Shown: positions 34,382-43,871 of the stretch, piece by piece
How positions within the stretch are numbered: the stretch's first letter is position 1
Layout of the letters: every line of letters begins with the position of its first letter
NCBI GenBank assembly: GCA_016710235.1
Contig: JADJLG010000001.1
Span: forward strand, 2,469,501 to 2,533,500
From: Saprospiraceae bacterium
GTDB lineage: Bacteria; Bacteroidota; Bacteroidia; Chitinophagales; Saprospiraceae
Direction: 5' to 3'
Length of the DNA: 64,000 nucleotides
The notes under the pieces: model-generated
What the model was told of the DNA's origin: nothing
Seen by the model: only the letters and a program-made list of their open reading frames with translations
The model's database searches: none
Translations under genes and position numbers: made by a program

Positions 34382-34690
34382 ATTTTATGCATACTACCCA
34401 TTAATTTTTTTAAAGGATGTATCAGCAATTTTTTGAATAATTTGGCTTATTCAATTTTTTATTCGAATTATTTTGCAAGAATGAACGGACCAAACAACTG
34501 GGGAATAGAATCTGTAAAATTGAACATCGCATTATTTCTATATTGGATTGTGATTTTTAAACATACAATATATTTTAAAAAATTTGTTTTTATCAAAATA
34601 TAATATCAAACTAATTCCTTTGGCGCTGAGCATTAGTTTGGCATGATTCCTTTGAATACCGAAGAAAATTCTAATTTTTCATTTAAAATC
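34382..34690. other. AT-rich spacer with one inverted repeat
   Basis: No gene is visible. At 34607-34640 CAAACTAAT and ATTAGTTTG form a perfect 9-base inverted repeat separated by 16 bases, located about 50 bases upstream of the promoter of the first giant gene. It could be an operator or a weak terminator. Confidence 0.4.
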
Positions 34691-34721
34691 TTTGGTTATT
34701 TACAATTGAGGCTTATCTTTG
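34691..34721 (+). promoter_or_regulatory. Consensus Bacteroidota promoter of the first giant gene
   Basis: TTTG (34691-34694), 19 bases, TATCTTTG (34714-34721) followed by CC. Both boxes match the TTTG/TAnnTTTG consensus. Transcription would begin near 34726, giving a leader of about 75 bases. Confidence 0.75.
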
Positions 34722-34802
34722 CCCCTAACTGAAATTGAATACTTGCGGACGAAGCAATCCAAAGTTTCAATTTGATTTTTTTTTAAACCAAAACTCAATC
34801 CC

Positions 34803-37800
34803 ATGCTGGCGAAGCGATTAGCATTATTGTGCTTTAGTGTTATTGCACTTTTTCATCCTTACACCTCATTTAATCAAAGTATTCATTCTGTAGCCCGTCA
34901 GGCTAATGCCTGGATGACTGCTGAAGATGGTATTCTGGAAGTATCTCCATTCAACACTCTTCAATCTGGTAGACAAGTGCCTGGTCAGGTGACCACATCG
35001 ACTATTTTGGAAGTAAATCCTACGGAGTATGTCAAATTGTTTGAGAAACATAATGGTGCTTTCAGAGTTAAAATTCCTTTCAACGGTAAAACTCTAAGCC
35101 TAATATTGTACAACAGTGCTGCAGGGGACGAAACCACAGTCTCGACTTCAACTTTGGGAGAGGTTATAGTAAAAACAGGAGCACTTTTTAGGGGCATTAT
35201 TGAAGGGGATAACGCCAGTCTAGTAGGCTTAAGTTTCTTCGAAAATGGTGATATCTATGGGGTGATTTCTACTCCAACGGATGGCAATATAGTTCTGGGA
35301 AGGTTTGACGACCCATTATTCACTGGTATTGACCAGTATATGATCTATAAGGAAAGTGATTTGTTGATTACCAATGATTTCGCTTGTCGACAAGACGAAC
35401 TACCTGAAGTTCCCGGATCAGGCTTGAATGATATACAAACACAAAATGCAATGGCACCCGGAGACAAATGTGTTGGTTTCGGTATTGCTGTTTCTTTCAA
35501 TATGTATAGTACAGCCTTCGGGAGCAGTTTGGCCAATACGACAAATTATGTAAATGCGCTACTCAATAATGTTGGTGCTATTTATGCGACCGCAGATGTT
35601 TATATCTATTTAAACACATTATTTATATATACCACTGCTGGGAGTGATCCAAACAATTATTCAGCAGGGACTTATGAAGCTTTACTTTCCTTTGGATTTA
35701 GCCTGCCGGATAATTATATGAATGGCAATTTGTTTCAACTTTTGACAAATCATGGATTAGGTGGGGGTATTGCTTGGGTGAACGTATTGTGTGTACCTGT
35801 AGGTACTGACCCAGATGGCGGCCCGGCAGCTTATGAGTATAAAACTTCAGTTAGCGCGAATCTAACAACGCCAATTACTCAAGTTCCAACTTACTCTTGG
35901 AATGTGATGGTCGTCACCCACGAATTTGGACACAACATTGCTTCCCCTCATACACATGCTTGTTTCTGGAATGGTAATAACACTGCCATTGATGGGTGTT
36001 TTACAGTGGAAGGTGGCTGTGCTCAACCTGGATACCCTGCAGGTGGAGGAACGATCATGAGTTATTGTCATCTAGGTGGAAGACCAGGTATAAACTTTAG
36101 TTTAGGTTTTGGGCCACAGCCCGCAACATTAATGGTCAATACAATTAATTCAAAAACCTGTTTTACATCCTGCTGCTCAAGTAATTTAACGATTATGGCA
36201 GATCCGGATTTTTGTAATCCTCCTGGAACAAATGTCACGGTGACGGCTTCAGGTGCTACAGTATATTCATGGAGAGATGGAACAGGTACATTCCGTTATG
36301 GGAATTCGATTTCACAAATTGTAAACTCAAATTATACGGTAACAGTAACTGGATTCGCAAATGGAAGTTGTTTCGGTGATGAAATAGTTACGCTTACAGC
36401 TGACATAGCCTGCGCTGCTACTACAGATTGTTTTGAATATACTGGAAATATAGAGACATGGACTGTCCCTGACGGAGTGACTTCAATCACAATTGAAGCT
36501 AAAGGTGCACAAGGAGGATCAAATGAAGATTGTCCTGGTAATGGTGGTTTAGGTGCAGTGATGAAAGGAACTTTTGCAGTTACTCCTGGACAACAATTAA
36601 AATTATTAGTTGGCCAACAAGGAGGAAATGGTCGATCTGGTGCTGGAAATGGCGGTGGCGGTGGTGGAGGTAGTTTTGTAGCTACCATCGCTGATATACC
36701 CATGATTGTTGCCGGTGGTGGTGGTGGGTATCAACCAGTATATTGTGATCCATTTTCCCCTGTTAATATTGATGCAAACACTGGAGAAAACGGTTTTGAT
36801 GGATATAGTGATTTAGGGGGTTCACCAAGTTTGTTTGGTATTGGCGGTACTTCTGGAAATGGTGCAACCAACAGTCCTGATGGAGGTCCTGCTGCCGGAA
36901 ATGGAGGAGGATTTTATACTGATGGAGAAGTTTGTGCTTTTGGATTTCCAGGCGGAGGGGCATTTGTGAATGGTGGCGCTGGTGTGGTCTACCCTTGGGA
37001 TCCAGGTTTTGGAGATGGTGGTTTCGGTGGTGGTGCATGTTGTGATAACTGGGGAGGCGGCGGTGGTGGCGGCTACTCAGGCGGCGGTGGTTCTTGGCAT
37101 GGGCCAACAAATGGTGGCGGCGGTGGTTCCTATAATACAGGGACAAGCACTATGGCCAGCGTTTCCCAAACAGGAAATGGGCAAATTTGTATTACCTATA
37201 ACGCGGAACCTGCCGCATGCAATCCGCCTGTGATTAGTTGTCCTGCGCCAGTAACTGTTTCTTGTGCTAGTCAAGTTCCTCCGGTTGATACAAATGGAGT
37301 GAGGATTGTAACAAGTGACTGTCCTGATACACCTATACGAGCTTTCCAAAAAGACAGCATCGTCAACCAAACTTGTGCAAATCGTTATACAATTTATAGA
37401 TTTTATACAGCTAGCAATAGTGCAGGTACAACCAGATGTAGCCAGATAATAACCGTTAATGACTTAACATTACCTATTGTTACATGCCCTGCTCCGGTTA
37501 CTGTGGCTTGCTCTTCATCAGTACCAGCTCCGAATATTGCTTCAGTGACAGCATCTGATAATTGTGGTGGCACAGTCAATGTTATACATGTTGGAGATGT
37601 AATTTCAGGCAGAACATGTGCAAATAAATACACGATTACTAGGACTTATAGGGGAACAGATTTATGTGGTAATTTTGCTACATGTACCCAGTTGATTACT
37701 GTAAATGATAATGTCGTCCCTATTGCTAGATGTAAAAATATTACTGTAAGTATTGATGTTTCTGGTAATGTTACCATTACTCCTGCAATGATCGACAATG

Positions 37801-40800
37801 GATCTACTGATAATTGTACCTTGACGGCTAATTTAAGGTATTCAATTTCACCTTCAACATTTTCTTGTGCTAATGCTGGGGTAAATAATGTCACTTTAAA
37901 TGTGTATGATGAGTGCGATAATTTGGGAAGTTGTATCTCTTCGGTAACGATAATTGATGCTATTCCACCGACAATAGTACCCGCATGCCCTACAAAGACT
38001 ATTACCTTGAACGCCGGTCCCGGCGAGTGTGAAGTGAGCTGGGATGCACCGCCATTCATGGCTATGGACAACTGTCCTGCAGGCCAGTATTTTGGCAGCA
38101 TCAACCGCGTAGGCAACATATGCCGTACGAACGCAGCATGGCAGATATCAGGAGGAGCAGGCGCATGGGGTGTGATGTTCGACTTGGTGAACACATCAGG
38201 TGGACAATTGAATCTTCAGGAAGTGGGCTGGTTCTCATTTGCGAATGTGACGCACAATATTTATTACCGTACAGCACCCGGCCCATATGCACCGGTACAA
38301 GCAACAGCGAGTGCATGGACCTTGTGTGCTAGTAGAGTAGCAACCCATGCAGGATTTACTGGACCAAAGGATACATTCAATTTGATAACGGGAACAGCAT
38401 ACGATACCTTGAAAGCTTGTGATCCAATCATTGTTGACAGCTCAAAAATTGGTTGTTTGACAATGGCAGCAGGCGAGACAAGGGGTGTATATATACATGC
38501 ACCAGGACAAGCTAGTGCATACTTATCCATATTCGGAGACTGTACGACAGGTATTTTTGGAGATGCAAACGTAAATACACCGGTGAACGGAGCTACGTAC
38601 ACAGGAGGCTTATTTACAGCGCCGTTTGTGAACTCATCATTTGGATTTGGAAACACAAACTGGATCGGACATATCGGATATGCGGTAGCAACATCGAATC
38701 GTGTAAGATTGGTACAGACATGTGGAGCACCATATGGTCCTGGATGTTTCTTCCCGATAGGATGTACGACCTTGTGTTATACAGCCTCAGATGCATCAGG
38801 TAACGTAACGAACTGCACATTTGACGTTTGTGTAAATGCATATGCCAATCCGAAGAGAAGTTTGTCATGCAATGACAATATTCAGGTGAGCCTTGACGAG
38901 AATTGTTTTGCAACGATAGGAGCAGACGATATATTGGAAGGAGGCCCATACGGATGTTATGATGATTATATCGTGGAGATCAGGAATTGGACGACAGGCC
39001 AGTTGATTGATAGACAACCTGCAGTACCGGGAAGTCAGGTAGGATCACAGGATATCGGCAAGAATTATGAAGCAAAAGTAATCGATCCTGCGACAGGCAA
39101 CAGCTGCTGGGGTCATATCACAATAGAAGATAAGTTAGCACCGGAATTAACATGTCCTGCTGACGTAACAATAGGTTGTACAGCGAGCACATTACCATCA
39201 AATACAGGGACACCTGTTGTAGACGAGAACTGTAGCAGCTACACGTTGACTTACAGAGACAATGTGACACAAGGAAGTTGTGCATTGGGCTATGACAAGA
39301 GGATAGTAAGAACCTGGACAGCAATTGATGGCAGTGGCAACAAGGGAAGCTGTGTACAGACGATCACAGTGAGCATAGGCGACCTGAACGACGTATTGGC
39401 ACCATCAAACTATGATGGCGTACCGGGCAATAAAGCGATGTTGGCTTGTGATGCGAAGATCGACAGGAACAAAGACGTTACCCCACACGAAGTAGCACCG
39501 GATACTTGTATCGACGGCTACTTGTTGGACAGCGTATACTGGAGAGCAAATCCTACCCGACCAAACATCTATTTGGGAGTAGGAGGAGCAGCAGGAAGAA
39601 GGATACCAAGAGTATTGGGCTGGAATTGTATCGACGATGTGAACGATGCGAATTTCGGACATCCAAGTCCTGATGATGTATATTATCCTGCACACAAGAA
39701 CTGGGATGCATTGAATCCGAACTGTTATGGACCGAACACGCACGTGATGTGGCACGGAACAGGTCGTCCGGCGACGCAGTGCCGCAATTTTGGAACAGTG
39801 TACAAAGACATCGTGATCGACTTGGCAAAACCGGGCTGTGATGCGGGTCCAATAGGCTGTTACAAAGTGTTGAGACAGTGGACAGTGATGGATTGGTGTA
39901 CAGGCAAAGTAGGCGGACACAATCAGGTGATCAAAGTAGCGGACGTAGAAGGACCGAAAATATTGTATCCGGATTCAGTAGTAGCAACAATGGATGTATG
40001 GAGCTGTACAGGAATCTGGGAAGTACCACCGGCCTGGTTGGTAGACAACTGCAGCAATGAAATACACTATACAGTAGAAGTAGAAGACGGAACAGTAATC
40101 GGCAACGACGAGAGTGGATATGTAGTAACAGGCTTGCCGAGAGGAATCCAGAATGCATATATCGTAGCAGAAGACTGTTGTGGCAATATCACGAAGAAGA
40201 TTGTGAGATTGAATGTATTGGACAATGTACCACCGGTACCGGTGTGTATCAGGAATACAGTAGTGAGTTTGGTAGGCGGCGGTAGCCCTGGAGAAAATAT
40301 CACGAAAGTATTTGCAGAATCATTGGACAATGGTTCATTTGACAACTGTTCACCGCACATTTATTTCAAAGTGATCAGAATGGAAGAGTTGTTGGGCACA
40401 ATCAACGGACGCCTTCCACCGACAGACAACCGAGTAGCATGTAATGGATTGAACGGAGACGATGATCCGGATCCTGTATTTGCACCGGGCAATCAGGTAT
40501 ATTTTGACGACTTCACGAAGTTCTGCTGTGCAGATGCCGGCAAGACGATCATGGTAGTGTTGAGAGTCTTTGACGTAGATCCGGGCACGGGCCCAATCCA
40601 TCCGAACAGAATGGGAAGAAGCGGACCGAATCTACAGTTTGTAGGGGACTTGTTTGGTCACTACAGCGACTGTATGGTAGAAGTCGACGTACAAGACAAG
40701 GTAGTACCGACATTGGTGCCGCCACCGAATATCGTAGTGAGCTGCTGGTTCTGGTATGATTTTGAAAAATTGCGTGATCCATTGGATCCAACATTTGGAC

Positions 40801-43484
40801 GAATCGTAACGGACTTGAGCGTAAGAGCGAAAGTGAAAACAAACGACCTGGTATGTCAGAGATACTGTGTGCCAAATACATTGCACAACTATCCTGGCCC
40901 ATCAGCAGGGGCAGTACCACCGAATTTACCTGCAGCAAACATAGCATGTAACTACTACAACAGCTTGTACAATCCGGCCCATCCGGACAACAAGTATGAG
41001 TTGGTATGGGGCTTTGATGGATATGTGTTGGGTGGCTGTAACGTAACAGTAACAGTGACACCAAACGATGACAACGTGAAGTGTGGACAAGGAGTCTTGA
41101 CAAGAACGTTCACAGTAAGAACGTCAACGGGAGTAACCTTGAGCCGTCAGCAGACGATCTGGATAGTGGACTGTGATCCATTCTATGTGAATCCTGCAGA
41201 CTACTGCGATCCAAACGACGACATCGAATGGCCAACCTGTATCAGCGCGAGCTTACCGGGAAGAGTAGAGATCGACGGATGTGGAGCTGACTTAAGCCCT
41301 GACAATCCAAGATTGGGCAGACCGAAAGTGATGAACAATGCAGACGACAACTGTGCATTGATCGCAATCGAATATGATGATGAAGTATTTACAATCGAGC
41401 CGGATGCGTGCTTGAAAGTGATCAGGACGTGGACAGTAATCGACTGGTGCCAGTACGATCCAAGCAGAAACATCCTGACAGGCCGTTGGGAGTATCAGCA
41501 GGTGATCAAGGTGAGAGACAACGACGATCCTGTGGTAACACAGCGACCATACACATGTGAGCCGGCAGTATTAGACAATACAACAGGCTTGTGTTTAGGT
41601 CATATCGAGTTGTGTGCAGATGCAACAGACAACTGTAGCCCACTAGACTGGTTATTCTGGGAATACAAGATCGACTTGTACAATGACGGAGTAGGCACAC
41701 ACAGTGGCTATGACTTTGTAGTAGGCTCATTGACGAAGCGTCAGTTTGACAATGGAGAAGTGCCGAAGTTTACACACAATCCATATGCAGACAATCCAAA
41801 CAGCCCATTCTGTGCAAGTGGAACGTATCCAATCGGAATCCACAAGATCAGATGGATCGTAGAGGATGGATGTGGAAATATCGGAGTGAGAGACGAATTG
41901 TTTGAAGTGAAGGACTGCAAAGCACCGACACCATACTGTTTGACAGGAGTGATCACAGTACCAATGCCAGCCAATGGATGTGTGACAATCTGGGCAAAAG
42001 ATTTGGACAGAGGTTCATATGACAATTGTACACCACAGAGCAGATTGAAGTTCTACTTTGACGGAGATACAAGTGCAACAAGTAAGACCATCTGTTGTAG
42101 CGACTTTGTAGCAAATGGAGCAAACGACGAGTTGATCGTAGACGTTGAAATGTGGGTAGAAGACCTGGAAGGCAATACAGACTATTGCAAGACAGTAATC
42201 ATCGTACAAGACAATCAGGATATCTGTGATGATATAGTAGACTTGAAAGGAAGAATCAACGGAGATTTGCGAACAGAAAGCAATGACGTGACAAATCCGG
42301 TGAAGATGGAGTTGTATGAAAACGGAAATATGATGTTAGAGCGTACAGGAAGCCCATACACATTTGGCGACTTGAAGTTGGCGACAACATATGTAGTAAA
42401 ACCTACAAGAACAGAAGATCCATCCAATGGAGTAACGACAGCAGATATCGTGAAGATACAGAAGCATATCTTAGGTCAGGAAGTGATCACAAGCCCATAC
42501 AAGTTGATTGCAGCAGATGTAACAAACAATGGCAAGATCACAGCAAGTGACATCAGCGAGATCAGGAAGTTGATCTTGGGAGTTACGAGCAAGTTTGCAA
42601 CAGTAGAATCATGGACATTTGTACCGAAGAGCTATGTATTTGCAGATCCAACACAGCCATGGGGTGCACCACGCACAGCCACAGAGGTGTTTGGCACGCA
42701 GAGAGAAGTGAAACAAAGTGACTTTGTAGCGATAAAGATGGGAGACTTGAACGGCAATGCCAGAGCGAGCAACGTGATGAGCGGAAGCGTGAGGACATCG
42801 GGCAAGTTGAGCATGGAAATCGATGAGCAGGAAATGGTAGCAGGAGAAGTATACAAAGTAAACTTCAAGTCAAGCGATTTCCGCAACATCAGTGGATACC
42901 AGTTCACATTGAAGTTTGACAGTGAGATGTTGAACTTTGAAGGAGTAGAAAGCGGAGTATTGGGTACAACAGAATCCAACTTTGGAACGAACCGCGTGAA
43001 CGAAGGAATCTTGACAACGAGCTGGAACAGCGGTACAGGAACAAGTTATGGCAGCGACGAAACATTATTCACAGTAGTATTCCGCAGCGTACGCAGCGGT
43101 AAGTTAAGCGGCATGTTGGCGATCACAAGTGAAGTGACAGCAGCAGAAGCATACGAAGCTAGTGAAGAAGTGAAAGGCGTGAGCTTGAATGCAAGAACAG
43201 AACAAGGAGTAGTAGAGAGTGGAGTATTCGAGTTGTATCAGAACAATCCGAATCCATTCAACAAGGAGACAGTGGTGAGCTACCGATTACCGGAAGCAGG
43301 ATCTGTTAAATTGAGCATCTACGACGTGACAGGTAAAGTGATCCGAGTGTATGAGATCCAAGGTCAAAAAGGCTTGAATACACAGAAGATCGAGAGATCA
43401 GAGTTGAATGGCGGCGGCGTACTGTACTATCAGTTAGACGCAACAAACCATACAGCTACGAAGCGCATGGTAGTAGTAGAGTAA
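34803..43484 (+). CDS. Giant secreted metalloprotease-HYR protein with dockerin, cohesin-like and T9SS domains
   Basis: 2,893 residues. Signal peptide ALLCFSVIALFHPYTSF; a propeptide-like region to ~200. A reprolysin-like zincin domain carries HEFGHNIASPH at 373-383 (zinc-binding HExxH plus a third His; Ala replaces the usual Gly). A glycine-rich region spans ~560-800 (runs such as GGGGGGSF). HYR-type Cys-rich repeats follow from ~805 (VISCPAPVTVSCASQVPP). From ~1,068 the module shared with the next gene begins (TITLNAGPGECEVSWDAPP). Two dockerin repeats lie at ~2,545-2,593 (DVTNNGKITASD loop), a cohesin-like beta domain at ~2,667-2,790 (GYQFTLKFDSEMLNFEGVES), and a T9SS sorting domain closes the protein (NNPNPFNKETVVSYRLPEAG). 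It is probably a cell-surface or extracellular protease; the substrate is unknown. Confidence 0.9.
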   Translation: MLAKRLALLCFSVIALFHPYTSFNQSIHSVARQANAWMTAEDGILEVSPFNTLQSGRQVPGQVTTSTILEVNPTEYVKLFEKHNGAFRVKIPFNGKTLSLILYNSAAGDETTVSTSTLGEVIVKTGALFRGIIEGDNASLVGLSFFENGDIYGVISTPTDGNIVLGRFDDPLFTGIDQYMIYKESDLLITNDFACRQDELPEVPGSGLNDIQTQNAMAPGDKCVGFGIAVSFNMYSTAFGSSLANTTNYVNALLNNVGAIYATADVYIYLNTLFIYTTAGSDPNNYSAGTYEALLSFGFSLPDNYMNGNLFQLLTNHGLGGGIAWVNVLCVPVGTDPDGGPAAYEYKTSVSANLTTPITQVPTYSWNVMVVTHEFGHNIASPHTHACFWNGNNTAIDGCFTVEGGCAQPGYPAGGGTIMSYCHLGGRPGINFSLGFGPQPATLMVNTINSKTCFTSCCSSNLTIMADPDFCNPPGTNVTVTASGATVYSWRDGTGTFRYGNSISQIVNSNYTVTVTGFANGSCFGDEIVTLTADIACAATTDCFEYTGNIETWTVPDGVTSITIEAKGAQGGSNEDCPGNGGLGAVMKGTFAVTPGQQLKLLVGQQGGNGRSGAGNGGGGGGGSFVATIADIPMIVAGGGGGYQPVYCDPFSPVNIDANTGENGFDGYSDLGGSPSLFGIGGTSGNGATNSPDGGPAAGNGGGFYTDGEVCAFGFPGGGAFVNGGAGVVYPWDPGFGDGGFGGGACCDNWGGGGGGGYSGGGGSWHGPTNGGGGGSYNTGTSTMASVSQTGNGQICITYNAEPAACNPPVISCPAPVTVSCASQVPPVDTNGVRIVTSDCPDTPIRAFQKDSIVNQTCANRYTIYRFYTASNSAGTTRCSQIITVNDLTLPIVTCPAPVTVACSSSVPAPNIASVTASDNCGGTVNVIHVGDVISGRTCANKYTITRTYRGTDLCGNFATCTQLITVNDNVVPIARCKNITVSIDVSGNVTITPAMIDNGSTDNCTLTANLRYSISPSTFSCANAGVNNVTLNVYDECDNLGSCISSVTIIDAIPPTIVPACPTKTITLNAGPGECEVSWDAPPFMAMDNCPAGQYFGSINRVGNICRTNAAWQISGGAGAWGVMFDLVNTSGGQLNLQEVGWFSFANVTHNIYYRTAPGPYAPVQATASAWTLCASRVATHAGFTGPKDTFNLITGTAYDTLKACDPIIVDSSKIGCLTMAAGETRGVYIHAPGQASAYLSIFGDCTTGIFGDANVNTPVNGATYTGGLFTAPFVNSSFGFGNTNWIGHIGYAVATSNRVRLVQTCGAPYGPGCFFPIGCTTLCYTASDASGNVTNCTFDVCVNAYANPKRSLSCNDNIQVSLDENCFATIGADDILEGGPYGCYDDYIVEIRNWTTGQLIDRQPAVPGSQVGSQDIGKNYEAKVIDPATGNSCWGHITIEDKLAPELTCPADVTIGCTASTLPSNTGTPVVDENCSSYTLTYRDNVTQGSCALGYDKRIVRTWTAIDGSGNKGSCVQTITVSIGDLNDVLAPSNYDGVPGNKAMLACDAKIDRNKDVTPHEVAPDTCIDGYLLDSVYWRANPTRPNIYLGVGGAAGRRIPRVLGWNCIDDVNDANFGHPSPDDVYYPAHKNWDALNPNCYGPNTHVMWHGTGRPATQCRNFGTVYKDIVIDLAKPGCDAGPIGCYKVLRQWTVMDWCTGKVGGHNQVIKVADVEGPKILYPDSVVATMDVWSCTGIWEVPPAWLVDNCSNEIHYTVEVEDGTVIGNDESGYVVTGLPRGIQNAYIVAEDCCGNITKKIVRLNVLDNVPPVPVCIRNTVVSLVGGGSPGENITKVFAESLDNGSFDNCSPHIYFKVIRMEELLGTINGRLPPTDNRVACNGLNGDDDPDPVFAPGNQVYFDDFTKFCCADAGKTIMVVLRVFDVDPGTGPIHPNRMGRSGPNLQFVGDLFGHYSDCMVEVDVQDKVVPTLVPPPNIVVSCWFWYDFEKLRDPLDPTFGRIVTDLSVRAKVKTNDLVCQRYCVPNTLHNYPGPSAGAVPPNLPAANIACNYYNSLYNPAHPDNKYELVWGFDGYVLGGCNVTVTVTPNDDNVKCGQGVLTRTFTVRTSTGVTLSRQQTIWIVDCDPFYVNPADYCDPNDDIEWPTCISASLPGRVEIDGCGADLSPDNPRLGRPKVMNNADDNCALIAIEYDDEVFTIEPDACLKVIRTWTVIDWCQYDPSRNILTGRWEYQQVIKVRDNDDPVVTQRPYTCEPAVLDNTTGLCLGHIELCADATDNCSPLDWLFWEYKIDLYNDGVGTHSGYDFVVGSLTKRQFDNGEVPKFTHNPYADNPNSPFCASGTYPIGIHKIRWIVEDGCGNIGVRDELFEVKDCKAPTPYCLTGVITVPMPANGCVTIWAKDLDRGSYDNCTPQSRLKFYFDGDTSATSKTICCSDFVANGANDELIVDVEMWVEDLEGNTDYCKTVIIVQDNQDICDDIVDLKGRINGDLRTESNDVTNPVKMELYENGNMMLERTGSPYTFGDLKLATTYVVKPTRTEDPSNGVTTADIVKIQKHILGQEVITSPYKLIAADVTNNGKITASDISEIRKLILGVTSKFATVESWTFVPKSYVFADPTQPWGAPRTATEVFGTQREVKQSDFVAIKMGDLNGNARASNVMSGSVRTSGKLSMEIDEQEMVAGEVYKVNFKSSDFRNISGYQFTLKFDSEMLNFEGVESGVLGTTESNFGTNRVNEGILTTSWNSGTGTSYGSDETLFTVVFRSVRSGKLSGMLAITSEVTAAEAYEASEEVKGVSLNARTEQGVVESGVFELYQNNPNPFNKETVVSYRLPEAGSVKLSIYDVTGKVIRVYEIQGQKGLNTQKIERSELNGGGVLYYQLDATNHTATKRMVVVE
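38007..43484 (+). repeat. Shared C-terminal module, copy 1 (direct repeat of about 5.5 kb)
   Basis: Homologous to 47583-53058, offset about 9,575 bases. It includes a 173-base tract (40848-41020) and a 209-base tract (41055-41263) that appear identical in both copies, next to stretches with many differences. The codon choice is also different from the upstream part of the gene. Confidence 0.9.
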
Positions 43485-43610
43485 TCTACGACGATCAGAG
43501 CTAGTCCGGTGGGACCGAAGGCAACCCAAGCCAAGGATCCGGAAGCCGGCGAGTAGCGAAAAGGAGACAACACGTAGTCCGATACGTGAGATAAGTTAAA
43601 TCGGTTTTTG
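43485..43610 (+). other. GC-rich, possibly structured 3' tail of the first giant gene
   Basis: The ~115 bases after the stop codon are clearly richer in G and C than the surrounding spacer and contain local hairpins such as CCGGTGGGACCG. The frame after the stop stays open for 23 codons (STTIRASPVGPKATQAK) before a TAG. The second giant gene has no counterpart. It could be a structured 3' UTR or a decayed coding end. Confidence 0.4.
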
Positions 43611-43615
43611 GGATG

Positions 43616-43648
43616 GCCTCTCTTCAAGAAATTGAAGGGGGGCTTTTT
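43616..43648 (+). terminator. Intrinsic terminator after the first giant gene
   Basis: CCTCTCTTCAA and TTGAAGGGGGG pair (with G-U pairs) around a GAAA tetraloop and are followed by CTTTTTTTATT. The next ~220 bases up to 43871 are very AT-rich and contain no gene; they must hold the promoter of the second giant gene, but I see no exact TAnnTTTG there. Confidence 0.85.
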
Positions 43649-43871
43649 TTATTAGATAAACTTCTTTATTAAAGTTTGTATGATGGGTAATTAGAAGTTG
43701 ACAAATTCATATTTTTTTTAATGCATAAAATAAATATTAAATATAATTTTTATATCTAAAGTACAGATACATAAAATGTAAAACATAAATAAAAATATTA
43801 TATATAATTAATTCTAATCATAAAGTAATATCTAGTATTTTTCAGCATTTTTTAAGCCAAAACCTGAGCTC

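Noticed and set aside
36332..43627. Many long open frames on the minus strand inside the first giant gene (for example 37646-38194, 40549-41103)
   Set aside because: They are shadows of the high-purine, repeat-rich coding strand; they have no ribosome binding sites or family features, and the same shadows recur in copy 2.
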